From: Chamaelirium japonicum
Taxonomy: Eukaryota > Streptophyta > Magnoliopsida > Liliales > Melanthiaceae
Direction of reading: 5' to 3'
NCBI GenBank assembly: GCA_947650365.1
Contig: OX393553.1
Location: 39,913,949 to 39,977,948 of the forward strand
Length of the DNA stretch: 64,000 bases
A program made the translations under genes and the position numbers. Of this stretch, positions 23,378 to 36,644 are shown piece by piece (position 1 is the stretch's first letter; every line of letters begins with the position of its first letter). The notes below the pieces were generated by a model. It did not search any database. It had not been told where the DNA came from and was given only the letters and a program-made list of their open reading frames with translations.

Positions 23378-24519
23378 AAAGCTACAGTTAGCCTGGCTCG
23401 GGTTGTGACACGACTGGCTAACCTGCAACAGTACAAAGCTACGTGCCTCAATTTACGTTCGACTGAAACGATGCTTTGCCTAAGTCAACTGATATAAAGG
23501 AGCTATGCTGAGTACTCCGAATCTTTGGAGTTGAACATGCTCCCGTTGTCAGGTAAGGACACATACACTAGTGAATCGCCACAGTTAGTTCGGTTCACGT
23601 TGCGACATGGCCGACTAACCTGCAATGATACAATGCTACGTGCCTGAGACGTAGGTCCAACTGAAGTGACACTTCGCCTAAGCCCGACCGATACAAAGGC
23701 ACTACGCTGAATACTTTGAATCTTTGGCATCGCGCATGCTCCCGTTGTCATGTAAGGACACATGCACTAGTAACTCACCATAGTTAGTTCGATTCACATT
23801 GCGATACAACCGACTAACCTGCAATGGTACAACGCTATGTACGTGCCTGAGACGTAGGTCTGACTGAAAAGGCACTTCACCTAAGTCTAATCGATACAAA
23901 GGCACTACGCTGAGTACTCCAAATTATTGGCGGTGCACATGCTCCCGTTGTCAAGTAAGGACACATACACTAGTGTCTTGCCATAGTTAGTTCGGTTCGC
24001 ATTGCGATATGACTGGCTAACCTGCAACGATACAAAATTATGTGCCTGAGACGTAGGTCCGACTGAAATGGCGCTTTGCCTAAATTCGACCGATACAAAG
24101 GCACTACGTTGAGTACTCTGAATTATTCTGTCACATAAGGACACATGTACTAGTGCCTCGTCACAGTTAGTTCGGTTTGGTTCGTGATGCGACACGGTTG
24201 TCTAACCTACAATTGTACAAAGCTACATGCTTGAGACGTAGGTCCAACTGAAACGACACTTGGACTAAGTCCGACCGATACAAAGGCATTACGCTTAGTA
24301 CTCTGAATCATTGGTGACGCATATGCTCCCGTTGTCACCTAAGAACACATGCACTAGTACCTCACTATAGTTAGTTCGATTCGTGTTGCGACACGACCAG
24401 CTAACCTGCAACAATACAGAGCTACATGCTTGAGACGTAGGTCCGACTGAAATGATACTTCGCCTAAGTCTGACCGATACAAAGGCACTACGCTGAGTTC
24501 ACCGAATCATTGGCGATGC
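23378..24519. repeat. ~200-bp satellite array, left part
   Basis: Nearly six units share ATAGTTAGTTCGGTTCGCG, CGACTAACCTGCAA, GAGACGTAGGTCCGACTGAA, CGATACAAAGGCACTACGC and GCTCCCGTTGTCA. Unit length varies between about 180 and 205 bp and identity is moderate, so the array is old. Short ORFs on the minus strand repeat in step with the units and are not genes. It is interrupted at 24,519 by the copia element and resumes at 34,293. Confidence 0.9.
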
Positions 24520-26487
24520 TGTTAGGATTGATGAGTTCTAAGCTTGTAAAACTTTATGTTTTGGTCTAATAAAGATTAATAGTTATTATTATATGAGATG
24601 CATATAGGTGCGTAACATAGTTACGTGTTCTTTTAAGAACAGAGAGCCATGGTTATATGGTAGTCCACTGAGTTGAAGACTAAGTGGATTGGTCCCGTAT
24701 AATCTAAATCAGTTCGCAGCTATGATCAGGTTGGTCACCTCATCATGATAAGCTGTTGACGATGATAGTTCATAGGATGTCTTCACCATGGTCATCACCA
24801 GGCACAGTGTATGTGGCTGAACGGAACTAACACGGTGTACAGATCAGTGAGCTGACACTGGTACACTAAGCCGTGTTTCTGCTTAGGGTAAAACGGTCCT
24901 AAACCCTGAGGAACCACGTCTGATGGACTAACCAGTTGCGTGGTGCTTTGGCGCACCAATGTGTGAGGATCCATATGCAGTGATCCAAAACCACGGTGTA
25001 CTGGGTTACCCGGCTGGCGTTGCATTAGCGTGTCACTCTTACAGGCCATCCACACCCCTGAAGGGAGGTGCGTTCCTTGGTGTGACTTACACTGTACCAA
25101 ACCCAGGCCTGGTAGTTATCAGTTTGACTGTTGACCAGGTTCGATTACTCGACGGGGTAATCAGAGGTACGATGTATAGGTCGACCTGGAAGGAACCAAG
25201 TCATATGATCATTCGAGTCTGACGGTAGTCTCCACCGCTCGAAGTGAATCATGGCATCAAGTGGAGGGACAACGGGTTTACCACTACTAAGCGGAGAGCA
25301 GGGGTATGATGGAGAACATAGTAAGTCTGGGTGAATTGGAGAGCAGCCTGCATCGCACTCTGGGTGGCTACGCAGGTTAACTCGAGCTCAGAAGATCGAT
25401 GGTACACTCGGGTAGTGTGTCGATCGAGCTTGAGTTGGAAGCCATGAACCCCGGTCCCTGATGGTTCCACCTTATCAACATTATGTATGGTTCTTGAACC
25501 ATCTCCTCGGAACACCATTAGCATTAAGAGGAAGAAAGAAGTATACGCTCCGTGTATGCTTGGCACTAGAGCACGGTAGATGCGTAACTACATACGAGTA
25601 CTAAGGGTTATACCCGAGACTAGTACAGAGGCGCATGTAGTAATCCCTAGCCATAAGTGAACTTCGCTGCATAGGTGCGATGAACCGGTGTATGTTGCGA
25701 GTTGACTAGTTGACTTTACTAGAGACACCCTCCGGTGGCCTCATTTAATAGCAAGGTAACTAGTGGAAATCACTTTAGTAATGGCCGCTAGGTATCGCAC
25801 GCTAGAAATGGTCAAAATGAGGCATCAGGACGTTTTGGTAAAAACTTCACTCTGCCGGACCTCACTGTTGGCTGACCCTAGCAGTGGGAGACCTTGCTAG
25901 GTCCGACCCTATGTTGTAGGGATAAGAATCCCTCATCTATAGGGCCGGCCATATAGATAGGGATAGGGCTTTGAATCGGTTAAGATCGAGCCCTAAAAAG
26001 TGGGAAAACAGATAAATACAAGGAGAGATAAAAGGGTGAGATTCGAGAGATAATTGTGGGAGGTCTTTATCCCCTTGGATCCTTATCCAAGAGGGTAGGC
26101 CGGCCTTATATAAAGGGGGCATATGGGGCCGGCCATATGGATAAAAAAAAAACTGAACCCCTCCCTCTCTCATCTCTCTAGTTCTCTCCCTAATCTCTCT
26201 CCCGTTTCTCGCTTGCAACTTCGTCTTCCTCGCATGGAGTTCTGAAAAAGGAGAAGGGTCGTTCTTCGGAGGCACTCAGAGATCCGAGAGCGACGTTCTG
26301 TACATCGTGTGAGATCGAATGAACAAGAAGGCAACGTCTCTATTCGTACCATCGGCATCTTCATAAACAATCTTCCATCTCCATCGACAAAGAAGACAAT
26401 TCTCTGCGGTTAAAAGATCCGTACGAAAGGTATGTGTAGTCTAACATGTAGATCTAGCGAGTATTATGATTTGCATGCATGCTAGTT
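24520..26487 (+). repeat. 5' LTR of the copia element, 3' end missing
   Basis: Positions 24,520-26,487 align with 32,152-34,117 of the 3' LTR with scattered substitutions. A TATATAAA box lies at 26,107-26,114 and purine/pyrimidine-rich leader sequence follows. After GCATGCTAGTT the two copies diverge completely, and the terminal 170 bp found in the 3' LTR are absent here. Confidence 0.85.
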
Positions 26488-28172
26488 GTGTGTGCATGAT
26501 GAATGCGTGAAATCATCGGGGTTCTTACGCTTAGATCATGCATATGTATAGATTGTGCTTGTTCTATTAATCTTTCTTGCAGGGCGCCGCTATAAAATCT
26601 AGATCTATGTTTTGTGCTTGCTACCGGGGGTCGGACCCCGAGTTAGCCAATGTCTGGATTTGCTCTCTATGTGTGGATATGTAATTGAGCCGTAGATTGG
26701 GCGAGTGATGGGGGTTGACCATCCTCGGTTCCCATGGCCTTTTTCCTAGGTGTGTTTTTCTTTTCTTTCTAGGAAATTGTGTACGAGCGAGCACTTGCTC
26801 GAAGCGCACTAGACTTTTTCGGTTACAGATCGAGAAGAAAGATGCGCCAATGAAATCCACCATTGGGAGCGTAAGCGGAACCCTGGAGGATGAAGACGAT
26901 CCAGCAAAGTGTTGCGAGCGCGACGGAGGAGCCGGACCGAGGGACCTTGCGAAGAAAGCTAAAGGCCTGCACTGTGCTAATTAGATTCAGGGGTCGAACC
27001 CTGAACTTAATTCAGTTTTAATGGTTGCTTTCTTTATTAGTTCTTTATGTTTCATATCGAACCCCGATGAGATAATGTGATTATCAGTTTTCAGAGGGAT
27101 GTCTTTCCCCTCCGGTCCAAGCGACCGTTTGAGGATAGGATCCCGCTAGATGACACATTATTTAGTTGACTTTTGATGTTAGTGGGATCCCATCACATAT
27201 GGTTATGCCACCATTAGGTCAGCACCCGACTAGTCGGGTGTGCCTATTTGGCCAGCATCGAAATCAACGATGAGATGGAGATCCATTGAACATCAATTGT
27301 CAAATTTATAAGCGAGGCGCCATGACTAGTGGGAGTCCTTTCCAGTGAGTCTGACTCTAGGATTGGCTCCAGAGCATTAGCGTGATAACCAATTTTGCAA
27401 ACCATCGATATTCTTGGAATATGTAATATGACCCTTAAATGGAGAAATCCGCTTGAGGCAGGGACTATGATATTTCGAGAGTGATTAATGCTAAGCAAAG
27501 GGCTTAAACGCTAGTGGGAGCATGGTGTGACCAGGGTCTAGTAAATAGGAGGTCGCTACCTTTGCATTTGCATAAAAATCATACTCGCAAAATAATCCTC
27601 ATATATAATAAGGGATGCAAGAGAGGACTTTTAGAGATCCTCTGGCCTCCACGGCCAGTCATTTTGTGTTTGGGTGGGGATGTATAACTTCACACCCCCT
27701 AGGGTGGGAGCTGTGTGCTTCCATGCCAAATAACTTAATGACCTCCCTATGGATATGGCGATTACGAGGCCAGGAGAGAAGGGCTTTTCATCCCACCCTA
27801 GTGGGGGCCGCATGAACTCCCGTGTCGTAATTGCTTAGGCTCGTAGGTAAGCATCCGAAGTACGCGTGAGGCATTTGTTGCTCAGACAATGGGGATCACA
27901 TGGTACTAGCCGAAAGATAACCATGGTCTATCACAGCCCTTAGTTGGCAGATTTGGATAGGGTCAAGGAAAAGGCCCGTGTAAGCGGATTGACACTGTAT
28001 GATGCCCCCTAGGGCAGGTACAGTCGATTCCGAGATCTTACTTATATGGTTAATTAATCCATGGAATGGCTTCGCTTGAGGGTAGCGTTGACATATGGAT
28101 GTAATTAGCTTGTTTTAAAAATCCATAAAATAAGTTTTCATGCATTCTCATTATTCAATCTTTTATTTTCAG
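26488..28172 (+). other. Long non-coding leader of the copia element
   Basis: About 1.7 kb between the truncated LTR and gag contains no ORF with a recognisable domain and no TGGTATCAGAG primer site. Repeated phrases about GGGTCGGACCCCGAG and GGGGTCGAACCCTGAA occur. The origin of this segment is unclear: original 5' UTR, or sequence brought in when the LTR end was lost. Confidence 0.5.
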
Positions 28173-31100
28173 ATGACTAAGTTAGACCCCCTGTCCGCTA
28201 TCCTAAATGACCACAAACTTATCGGTCCCAACTATGAGGACTGGAAGCGCAACCTGTACCTGGTCTTAAGAATTGGTAAACACATGACAACCCTGAATGA
28301 CCCTGAGCCGGATTTGCCAGGACCCAATGCCACAGAGGCACAGTTAAAGGCTTTCACTGACTGGAAGGAATCTAATAAAATATGTAAATGCTATATTATA
28401 GCATCCTTGCAAACAACTCTACAGAAGCAGGTCGAGGAGATGCCCGACGCTTCTGACATGATGTTGTATCTGAAGGAGATGTTTGAAGGTCACAATCGCG
28501 TTACGCGATACCTTATCATCAAGAAACTCGTCGGCACTAAGATGTCCAATGGGACGCTGGTTCAGGAACACATGATGAAAATATTTGGGTTCCAGAACGA
28601 ACTAGCGACCATGGACATTGTGCTAGAAGGCAAGGTGATGACATACATCTTCCTCTCGTCACTGTCTGGAGCCTTTGAAGGCTTTGTCACCAACTTTAAT
28701 TTGAACAAGTTGGCTATGACAAATGCAGAGCTTCCGAGAGCTCTCCAGGCAGCTGAGGATGGCTTCAAGCAGAAGAGCGAAGCACTTCACGTGCAACGCA
28801 GATCCTTCAAGAAGTCTGGTAAACCTAAGGGCAAGAAACATAAAAAGAAACCTAAGTCAGCGCTTGTGCAGGACTCTGCTGGGGCCTCTGGGTCTGGAGA
28901 ATCAAAGAAACCGGGCACGAAGTATTTCCGGTGTGGCCAGAAGGGTCATTGGAAGAAAGACTGCAAGAAGCCTCAGAATACTGGTGAAGGTAATCTACAA
29001 GTCTTAGTTGTTGAATCATTTCTTTCAAGTAATAGTACTTTTGCTAGTTGGATTGTGGATTCAGGATCCACTAACCATGCATGTAACTCTCTTAAGGGGT
29101 TTCGGGATAGCAGAAGATTGCTTGATGGAGAGGTAACCTTGAGCATGGGAACTGAGGCCGTGGCTGCTGCTGAAGCTATTGGAGATGTTAATCTTAGTTT
29201 TTCGAATAATAAGACTTTTACTCTTAGAGATGTTTTTTATGTATCGTCCTTGAGACGTAACTTAATTTTTGTTTCTTCTTTAGTTAATGAAGGTTATTCA
29301 GTTTATTTTGATGCTTCTGGTGTGTCGTTTAAGCTGAATGGAACTTTTATAATAAGAGGAATGGTTCAGAATCATCTCTATGTTGTTAGTCCTAAATTTA
29401 AAAAATATAACATAATAACTTCAGCATTTAATGTTAATTCATCTAAGCGTAAGAAACCTTCGGAAAATTTAACCCAACTGTGGCACTTACGACTTGGGCA
29501 TATTGGCTTAGACAAGATCCATAGGATGGTGAAGGCCGGGCTTCTGGAAACAGATCCTACGGAGATCCTTCCCACCTGTGAATCCTGCTTGGAAGGCAAG
29601 ATGACCAAGAGGGCCTTTAAAGGCAAAGGAGTAAGAGCTACTGAGGTATTGAAGTTAATCCATTCAGATGTGTGTGGACCCATGAGCGTCAAGGCGATAG
29701 GGGGCCATGAGTACTTCATCACTTTTATTGATGATTACTCAAGATATGGTTATATTTACCTGATACAACGGAAGTCAGAATCCTTTGACATGTTCAAAGA
29801 GTTCAAGGCTGAAGTAGAAAAGCAGACATGCAAATATATAAAAACCCTTCGATCTGATCGAGGAGGTGAGTACCTATCTGACGAGTTCCTTGGGTATATG
29901 TTGGAGCATGGGATAACATCCTAGTTAACTGCTCCAAGTACCCCACAACAGAATGGAGTTTCCGAGAGAAGGAATCGAACCTTGTTGGACATGGTTCGCA
30001 GCATGATGAGTTATGCCAGTTTACCAATGACCTTTTGGGGATATGCCCTACAAACAGCAGTTTATATTCTGAATCACGTTCCGTCTAAGTCAGTGCCTCA
30101 GACCCCTAGAGAACTGTGGTCAAAGTGAAAGCCTATGCTACAGCATTTCATAATATAGGGTGCCCTGCACATGTGCGAAGGGATAAGAGGGAAAAGATGG
30201 AATCTAAAACCAGAGTATGCTTATTTGTAGGGTATTCTAAGGAGACCAAAGGAGGACTATTTTATGATCCTGAGGAAAAGAAGGTGATCGTTTCAATGAA
30301 TGTCTATTTCCTAGAACATGATTATATTATGGACCACAAGCCTACTAGTAAGGTAGTTCTAGATGAGCTGCTGGGTACTAGTATAGATAGCGCATCTGAA
30401 AGCATAGTGGGAGCTGACATTACAGACACTAATATACCAGATATTGTAGAACCTATTAATCCTGTAACACAACCACCACCTCGTCGCAGTGGAAGAAACA
30501 TCAGAGCTCCTGACAGATACTATGGAGAAACCTTATTGGTTGATCCAGAGGGTCAGGAGGATGACCCACTGAGCTACGATGAGGCAGTGGAAGGTTCTGA
30601 CAGCTCTGACTGGCAAAAAGCTATGGAGGCGGAAATTGAATCAATATCCTATAACGCTGTCTGGACTCTTGTTACACCGTCATCCAATATTAAACCTATT
30701 GGGTGTAATTGGGTGTATAAGAAGAAGAGAGGATCCGATGGTACAATTGAGACTTATAAAGCTAGATTGGTTGCCAAGGGTTATACCCAGAGAGAAGGAA
30801 TCGACTTTGACGAAACCTTCTCGCCGGTAGCTATGATAAAGTCTATTCGGATCCTCCTATCCATTGCAGCCCATTACAACTGGGAGATCTGGCAAATGGA
30901 TGTCAAGACAGCATTCCTCAATGAAAATTTGGAAGAAGACATTTATATGATGCAGCCACCAGGTTTTGAGTCAGAGGGTTAGGAACATCTAGTTTGCAAG
31001 TTACAAAAGTCCATTTATGGACTAAAGCAAGCATCTAGAAGTTGGAACATCCGTTTTGATCAGGCAATCCAGTCATATGGATTTACTCAAAACAAGGATG

Positions 31101-32137
31101 AACCATGTGTATACAAGAGGAGTGATAAGACTACAGTGGTATATTTGATACTTTACGTAGACGATATTTTACTCATTGGAAATGATATTGGAACATTGTC
31201 AACGGTAAAGGTATGGTTGTCAACACAGTTCAATATGAAAGACCTAGGTGAAGCGAGTTATGTTTTGGGAATCAAGGTAACACGAGATCGCCAAAACAGG
31301 ATTCTCTCGCTGTCACAAGCCGCGTATATAGATAAGGTTATGGCTAGGTTTGACATGCAAAACTCCAAGAAGGGTTTTGTGCCATTTAAGCATGGCGTAA
31401 AACTGTCTAAGGATCAATATCCTAAGACACCTGAGGAGAGAGCATAAATACAGAAGATACCTTATGCTTCGGCATTAGGTAATCTAATGTATGTTATGCA
31501 TTGTACAAGGCCAGATATCTGTTTTGCAGTAGGCATGATGGGTCGGTTTCAGTCGAATCCGGGTCCAGATCACTGGACAGCTGTGAAGTGTATACTTAAG
31601 TACCTTCATAGAACAAGGGACTATGAGTTGGTTTACACTGCACAAGAACTGACGCCGATTGGATACACAGATTCTGACTTTATGTCAGATTTGGAATCCA
31701 GAAAATCGACATCAGGTTTTGTGTTTATGTTAGGAGGAGCAGCGGTTAGTTGGCAGAGTGTGAAGCAGAAATGCATCGCAGACTCTACCACAGAGACTGA
31801 GTACGTTGCAGCGTGCGAGGTAGCCAAAGAGGCGGTATGGCTCAAGAAATTCCTTATGGATTTGGGGTGCGTACCAGAGGCCCAATTACCTATTGTGCTT
31901 TACTGCGACAATAGTGGGGCGGTAGCACAAGCAAAGGAGTCAAGACATCACCAAAAGGGGAAGCACATCGAGCTCAAATTCCACTTGATTCGGTAGTTTC
32001 AAAAGCAAGGGTGAGTAGCGGTGACACAGATTGCATCTACAGATAATGTTGCTGATCCTTTCACAAAGGCAATACCTACCAAGGCATTCGAGCGACATGT
32101 GGACGCGATGGGAGTCAAAACCGTTTTGCTACGCTAG
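28173..32137 (+). pseudogene. gag-pol: Copia gag-pol, disrupted
   Basis: Gag begins at the ATG of MTKLDPLSAIL (28,173; an earlier in-frame ATG is at 28,140). The knuckle near 28,925 is FRCGQKGHWKKDC with Tyr where the first Cys should be. Protease has WIVDSGSTNH (~29,050). Integrase has H-H-C-C (LWHLRLGH, CESC) and the D of IHSDV and of RSDRGGEY. RT has VAKGYTQ, DVKTAFLN and YVDDILL (~31,158). RNase H has DSDF, DSTTETEY and CDNSGA. Breaks: TAG ending the ORF at 29,924 (integrase); a stop and frame change near 30,127-30,160; TAG at 30,980-30,982; TAA at 31,445-31,447; TAG at 31,994-31,996. The family normally reads one open frame. Confidence 0.88.
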
Positions 32138-32140
32138 ACC

Positions 32141-32151
32141 AAGTGGGAGAT
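32141..32151 (+). promoter_or_regulatory. Copia polypurine tract
   Basis: AAGTGGGAGA directly before the 3' LTR is the usual plus-strand primer of plant copia elements. Confidence 0.85.
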
Positions 32152-34287
32152 TGTTAGGATTGATGTGTTCTAAGCTTGTAAACTTTATATTTTGGTCTAA
32201 TAAAGATTAATAGTTATTATTATATGAGATGCATATAGGTGCGTAACATAGTTACGTGTTCTTTTAAGAAAAGAGAGCCATGATTATATGGTAGTCCACT
32301 GAGTTGAAGACTAAGTGCATTGGTCCCGTATAATCTAAATCAGTTCGCAGCTATGATCAGGTTGGTCGCCTCATCATGATAAGCTGTTGACGATGACAGT
32401 TCATGGGATGTCTTCACCATGATCATCACCAGGCACAGTGTCTGTGGCTGAACGGAACTAACACGGTATACAGATCAGTGAGCAGACACTGGTACACCAA
32501 GCCGTGTTTCTGCTTAGGATAAAACGGTCCTAAACCCTGAGGAACCACGTCTGATGGACTAACCAGTTGCGTGGTGCTTTAGCGCACCAATGTGTGAGGA
32601 TCCGTATGCAGTGATCCAAAACCACGGTGTATTGGGTTACCCGCCTGGCGTTGCATTAGCGTGTCACTCCTGCAGGCCATCCACACCCATGAAGGGAGGT
32701 GCGTTCCTTGGTGTGACTTACACTGTACCAAACCCAGGCCTGGTGGTCATCAGTTTGACTGTTGACCGGGTTCGATTACTCGATGAGGTAATCAGAGGTA
32801 CGATGTATAGATCGACCTGGAAGGAACCAAGTCATATGATCATTTGAGTCTGACGGTAGTCTCCACTGCTCGAAGTGAATCATGGCATCAAGTGGAGGGA
32901 CAACGGGTTTACTACTACTAAGCGGAGAGCAGGGGTATGATGGAGAACATAGTAAGTCTTGGTGAATTGGAGTGCAGCCTGCGTCGCACTCTGGGTGGCT
33001 ACGCAGGTTAACTCGAGCTCAGAAGATCGATGGTACACTCGGGTAGTGTATCGATCGAGCTTGAGTTAGAAGCCATGAACCCCGGTCCCTGATGGTTCCA
33101 CCGTATCAACATTATGTACGGTTCTTGAACCATCTCCTCGGAACACCATTAGCATTAAGAGGAAGAAAGAAGTATACGCTCCGTGTGTGCTTGGCACTAG
33201 AGCACGGTAGATGCGTAACTACATACGAGTACTAAGGGTTATACCCGAGACTAGTACAGAGGCGCATGTAGTAATCCCTAGCCATAAGTGAACTTCGCTG
33301 CATAGGTGCGATGCACCGGTGTATGTTGCGAGTTGACTAGTTGACTTTGCTAGAGGCACCCTCCGGTGGCCTCAGTTTATAGCAAGGTAACTAGTGGAAA
33401 TCACTTTAGTAATGGCCGCTAGGTATCGCACGCTAGAAATTGTCAAAATAAGGCGTCAGGGCGTTTTGGTAAAAACCTCACTCTGCCGGACCTCACTGTT
33501 GGCCGACCCTAGCAGTGGGAGACCTTGCTAGGGCTGGCCCTATGTTGTAGGGATGAGAATTCTTCATCTATAGGGCCGGCCATATAGATAGGGATAGGGC
33601 TTTGAATCGGTTAAGATCAAGCCCTAAAAAGTGGGAAAACGGATAAATACAAGGAGAGATAAAAGGGTGAGATTTGAGAGATAATTATGGGAGGTCTTTA
33701 TCCCCTTGGATCCTTATCCAAGGGGGTAGGCCGGCCCTATATAAAGGGGCATATGGGGCTGGCCATATGGATAAAAAAAAATTGAACCCCCTCCCTCTCT
33801 CATCTCTCTAGTTCTCTCCCTAATCTCTCTCTCGTTTCTCGCTTGCAACTTCGTCTTCCTCGCGTGGAGTTCTGAAGAAGGAGAAGGGTCATTCTTCGGA
33901 GGCACTCAAAGATTCGAGAACGACGTTCCGTGCATCGTATGAGATCGGGTGAACAAGAAGGCAACGTCTCCATTCGTACCATCGACATCTTCGTGAACGA
34001 TCTTCCGTCTCCATCGACAAAGAAGACAATTCTCCACGGTTAAAAGATCCGTACGAAAGGTATGTGTAATCTAAGATGTAGATCTAGCGAGTATTATGAT
34101 TTGCATGCATGCTAGTTAATCATTATGCTAGATTACTGTTAGGGTGTTCGATTCACGTGCATACACATGCACACATATGTAGATTAGTTTCAATGAAAGT
34201 TTAAATCGTGTAACATGCACCATGAACGGTCTTTCGACCGCAAAATCGTTTCCGCTGCGAGCCTCTACCATGGATTTATTTCCAACA
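32152..34287 (+). repeat. 3' LTR of the copia element
   Basis: 2,136 bp, with TATATAAA at 33,738-33,745 flanked by GGCCGGCC-type palindromes. It carries a complete end (TTATTTCCAACA) that the 5' copy lacks. Substitutions against the 5' LTR are frequent enough (several per 100 bp in the first 300 bp) to show an older insertion than the Tat element at 9,460. Confidence 0.9.
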
Positions 34288-34292
34288 GATGC

Positions 34293-34480
34293 ACATACTC
34301 CCGTTGTTACCTAAGGACACATGCACCAGTACCTCGCCATAGTTACTTCAGTTTGCGTTGTGACACAATCGACTAACCTGCAATGGTACAAAGCTATTTG
34401 CCCAAAACGTAGGTTTAACTGAAATGGCGCTTCGTTTAAGTCCAACCGATATAAAGACACTATGCTGAGTACTCCGAATT
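34293..34480. repeat. ~200-bp satellite array, right part
   Basis: One unit (CATACTCCCGTTGTTACC, CGACTAACCTGCAATGG, CGATATAAAGACACTATGC) continues the array that stops at 24,519. Confidence 0.85.
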
Positions 34481-34489
34481 CTAACTCGC

Positions 34490-35189
34490 ATCAATCAACC
34501 AGTCCAAGGCCCTATGGGGAAAATTTTCATATCGTCTTGATCAGAGACTTTGCCCTACAATTCTTGATTGAATTGGAAGGTTTAGAGAGATAAAGAGTAT
34601 AATATAGAGAGAGATGACACAGAGAGTTATTGTCAAAGTTTGGTCTTGCGACCTACGTCTCTGGGCGAGAAGTCCCACCTGATCTCCACTATAATATAAG
34701 TAAATACGGGAAGAGCGTTTTCTCGACAGGCCGAGAGAAGCTTCATACAGTGAGGTTGCACAGAGCAACTAGAATAGACCAAGAAGAAGAGAAATGAGCT
34801 TTGGCTCTAGAATCTCCTCCTCCTCTTATTGAATAACCCTCCCCCCTCAACCCCTTTCCCTGGATGCCAAAGGGGTCCTTTTATAGCTGAAGCATGTGTT
34901 GATATACCAGTGATGATGTGGCAGTGCTGAGGTGGCAGTGATCCTGAGCCTAGACTTGCCTATTTGGGCCGTTGCGTGGGCCCATGTGGGTCTGGTCCGG
35001 TCAAGTATAATTTTTGCACCCATAGTTACCCCCTTCCAGTCAGGCCAGGGTTTTGTGGGTTAGTTGGGATCTCTGGGTGCAAAGAAGTTCTCGTTGCACC
35101 ATGTGGCTCGACCTCGGACAGTCCTCGATGCTGCGGGATCGGTAGGCTCGAGCTACCAAAGCATCCAGTTCACTCGCGGGTCAAAATGG
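34490..35189 (-). mobile_element. Probable LTR remnant on the minus strand
   Basis: Read on the minus strand, TATGGGTGCAAAAATTATAC near 35,020 and the segment CTTCTCTCGGCCTGTCGAG near 34,730 resemble the degenerate LTR at 7,896-8,545. No protein-coding part is attached. CT-rich sequence at 34,820-34,860 is compatible with a promoter or leader. Boundaries are uncertain. Confidence 0.35.
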
Positions 35190-35284
35190 TAGACTTTCCG
35201 GACTTAGTTTTTTCGGTTGAATCTTCCTGGATTCGATGTATCGGACTTCGGGATGCGTGTTCCAAATAGTTTCTCCGGCTGAAT
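35190..35284. repeat. ~65-bp minisatellite, left part
   Basis: About one and a half units with GGACTTAGTTTTTTCGG, TTGAATC and GGACTTCGGGATGCG. The array is split here by the Tekay-like element and continues at 44,039. Confidence 0.75.
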
Positions 35285-35797
35285 TGTAACAACCCAAAAT
35301 AAAATAATAATTTAAAAATCACTATTATTATAGATCACTATATGAAAATTTTTGATACAAAATTTAAAATAAAAATCGGACAGCGCCATTGCGTCCGTCT
35401 CGTCGAAACGATCAAAAAACATATATAAACTTTTTCATTTTGGACTCATTTAAAGCATTTAAAAATTTAAAAGAAAAATGGTATATATGTATAAATATAT
35501 TAACCAATAGAAGGATTCGAACCTGAGAACAATTTAATAAAATTTTAAATCAATTTCCTCTAACCAAAAATCCTTTAGGACTTTTTTGTTCAAATATAAT
35601 AAAACTAATTGTAATTATATAACTAGAATACCAAGCGACATCTGACCGATCGATTTCAATCGAACGGTCAGAATACGAAATGACACATGGAATACCAATC
35701 GACATCGGCGACCGTTCGTTTCCAAATCGGACGGCCAGAATATGAAACGATCGATTTGCAATAAAGCCCCCGGGACTCTTCGTATTCCCGGATGGCC

Positions 35798-35805
35798 TAT
35801 ATAAA
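35798..35805 (+). promoter_or_regulatory. Tekay-like LTR TATA box
   Basis: TATATAAA just before a poly-C tract and the GCC-rich leader. The 3' LTR counterpart is at 42,685-42,692. Confidence 0.65.
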
Positions 35806-36644
35806 CCCCCCCCCCCTCCCACAAACATCTGCACACAAGTCCTCGCGACCAAGCGGGCCCCACCACCCGCCGTCGACCACCCTCCGCCGCCTGCCGGCCG
35901 CGGACCGCCGCCCGCCGCCGGCAACCCCCGTCGCCGGTCACCGCCGCCGGCCGCCGCCCGTCGCCGCCGGTCGCCGCCGTTCGCCGCCGCCGGTCGCCGC
36001 CGCCGGCCGTCGCCGTCCGCCGCCGGCCGCCGCCGGTTGCCTGTTAGTTTTTTTTATATATATTATTAAATATTATTTAAAAAAAAAATATAGATGGGCT
36101 AAAAGCCCATTTATGTAATTGGGCCGAAGCCCATTAAGCCCTTTAGGCCCAAAAGAAATTCTGATAAAACCACCCTGTTCTTTCTAACCACAGCATTCTT
36201 ACTAAACACAACCCGACCTTTTTATTAAGGGCAGACCACCCAATAAAAATCTGTGAAAACCGACTATTTTGGCCATATCAGGAGCAAACGAACTCCGAAT
36301 TGAGTTCCGTCTGCAGCCACGGGTTCCTAATAAAAAACTCTACAAAATGAATATAAATTTAAGATATTTTGAAATTGACCAAAATGCCCCTAAAGAAGAA
36401 AACCCATTAGTTCACATCGAAAAATGTTGGAAAAATCCTGGAAAAATTTAGGATAAAAACTAACCAATTATTAATAACATATTTTCAGGTTTTGAGTGTA
36501 CTAAAGCTTCCTTATCAGAAGTAAGAGTTTGCAACGGTACAGGTAGGGGATTTAAACTCAGTTTATTCATGCTAATTATATGCTATAGAATGTCGGTAAT
36601 TTGATATGGAATGGTAAATTATGAAATACGTAATCACTTGTCTG

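Larger units (their letters stand above)
24520..34287 (+). mobile_element. Ty1/copia LTR retrotransposon, defective
   Basis: LTRs TGTTAGGATTGATG to TCCAACA and a perfect five-base target duplication GATGC (24,515-24,519 and 34,288-34,292) define the element. Order is Gag, protease, integrase, RT, RNase H, which is the copia order. It landed in the 200-bp satellite. The polypurine tract AAGTGGGAGA abuts the 3' LTR. The 5' LTR lacks the last ~170 bp present in the 3' LTR and no standard primer site follows it. The gag-pol frame has several stops, so the copy is dead. Confidence 0.9.

Noticed and set aside
23503-24195. Repeated minus-strand peptides with VSLPDNGSM and SAFVSVG
   Set aside because: They recur in register with the ~200-bp satellite and carry stops between units; not a protein family.
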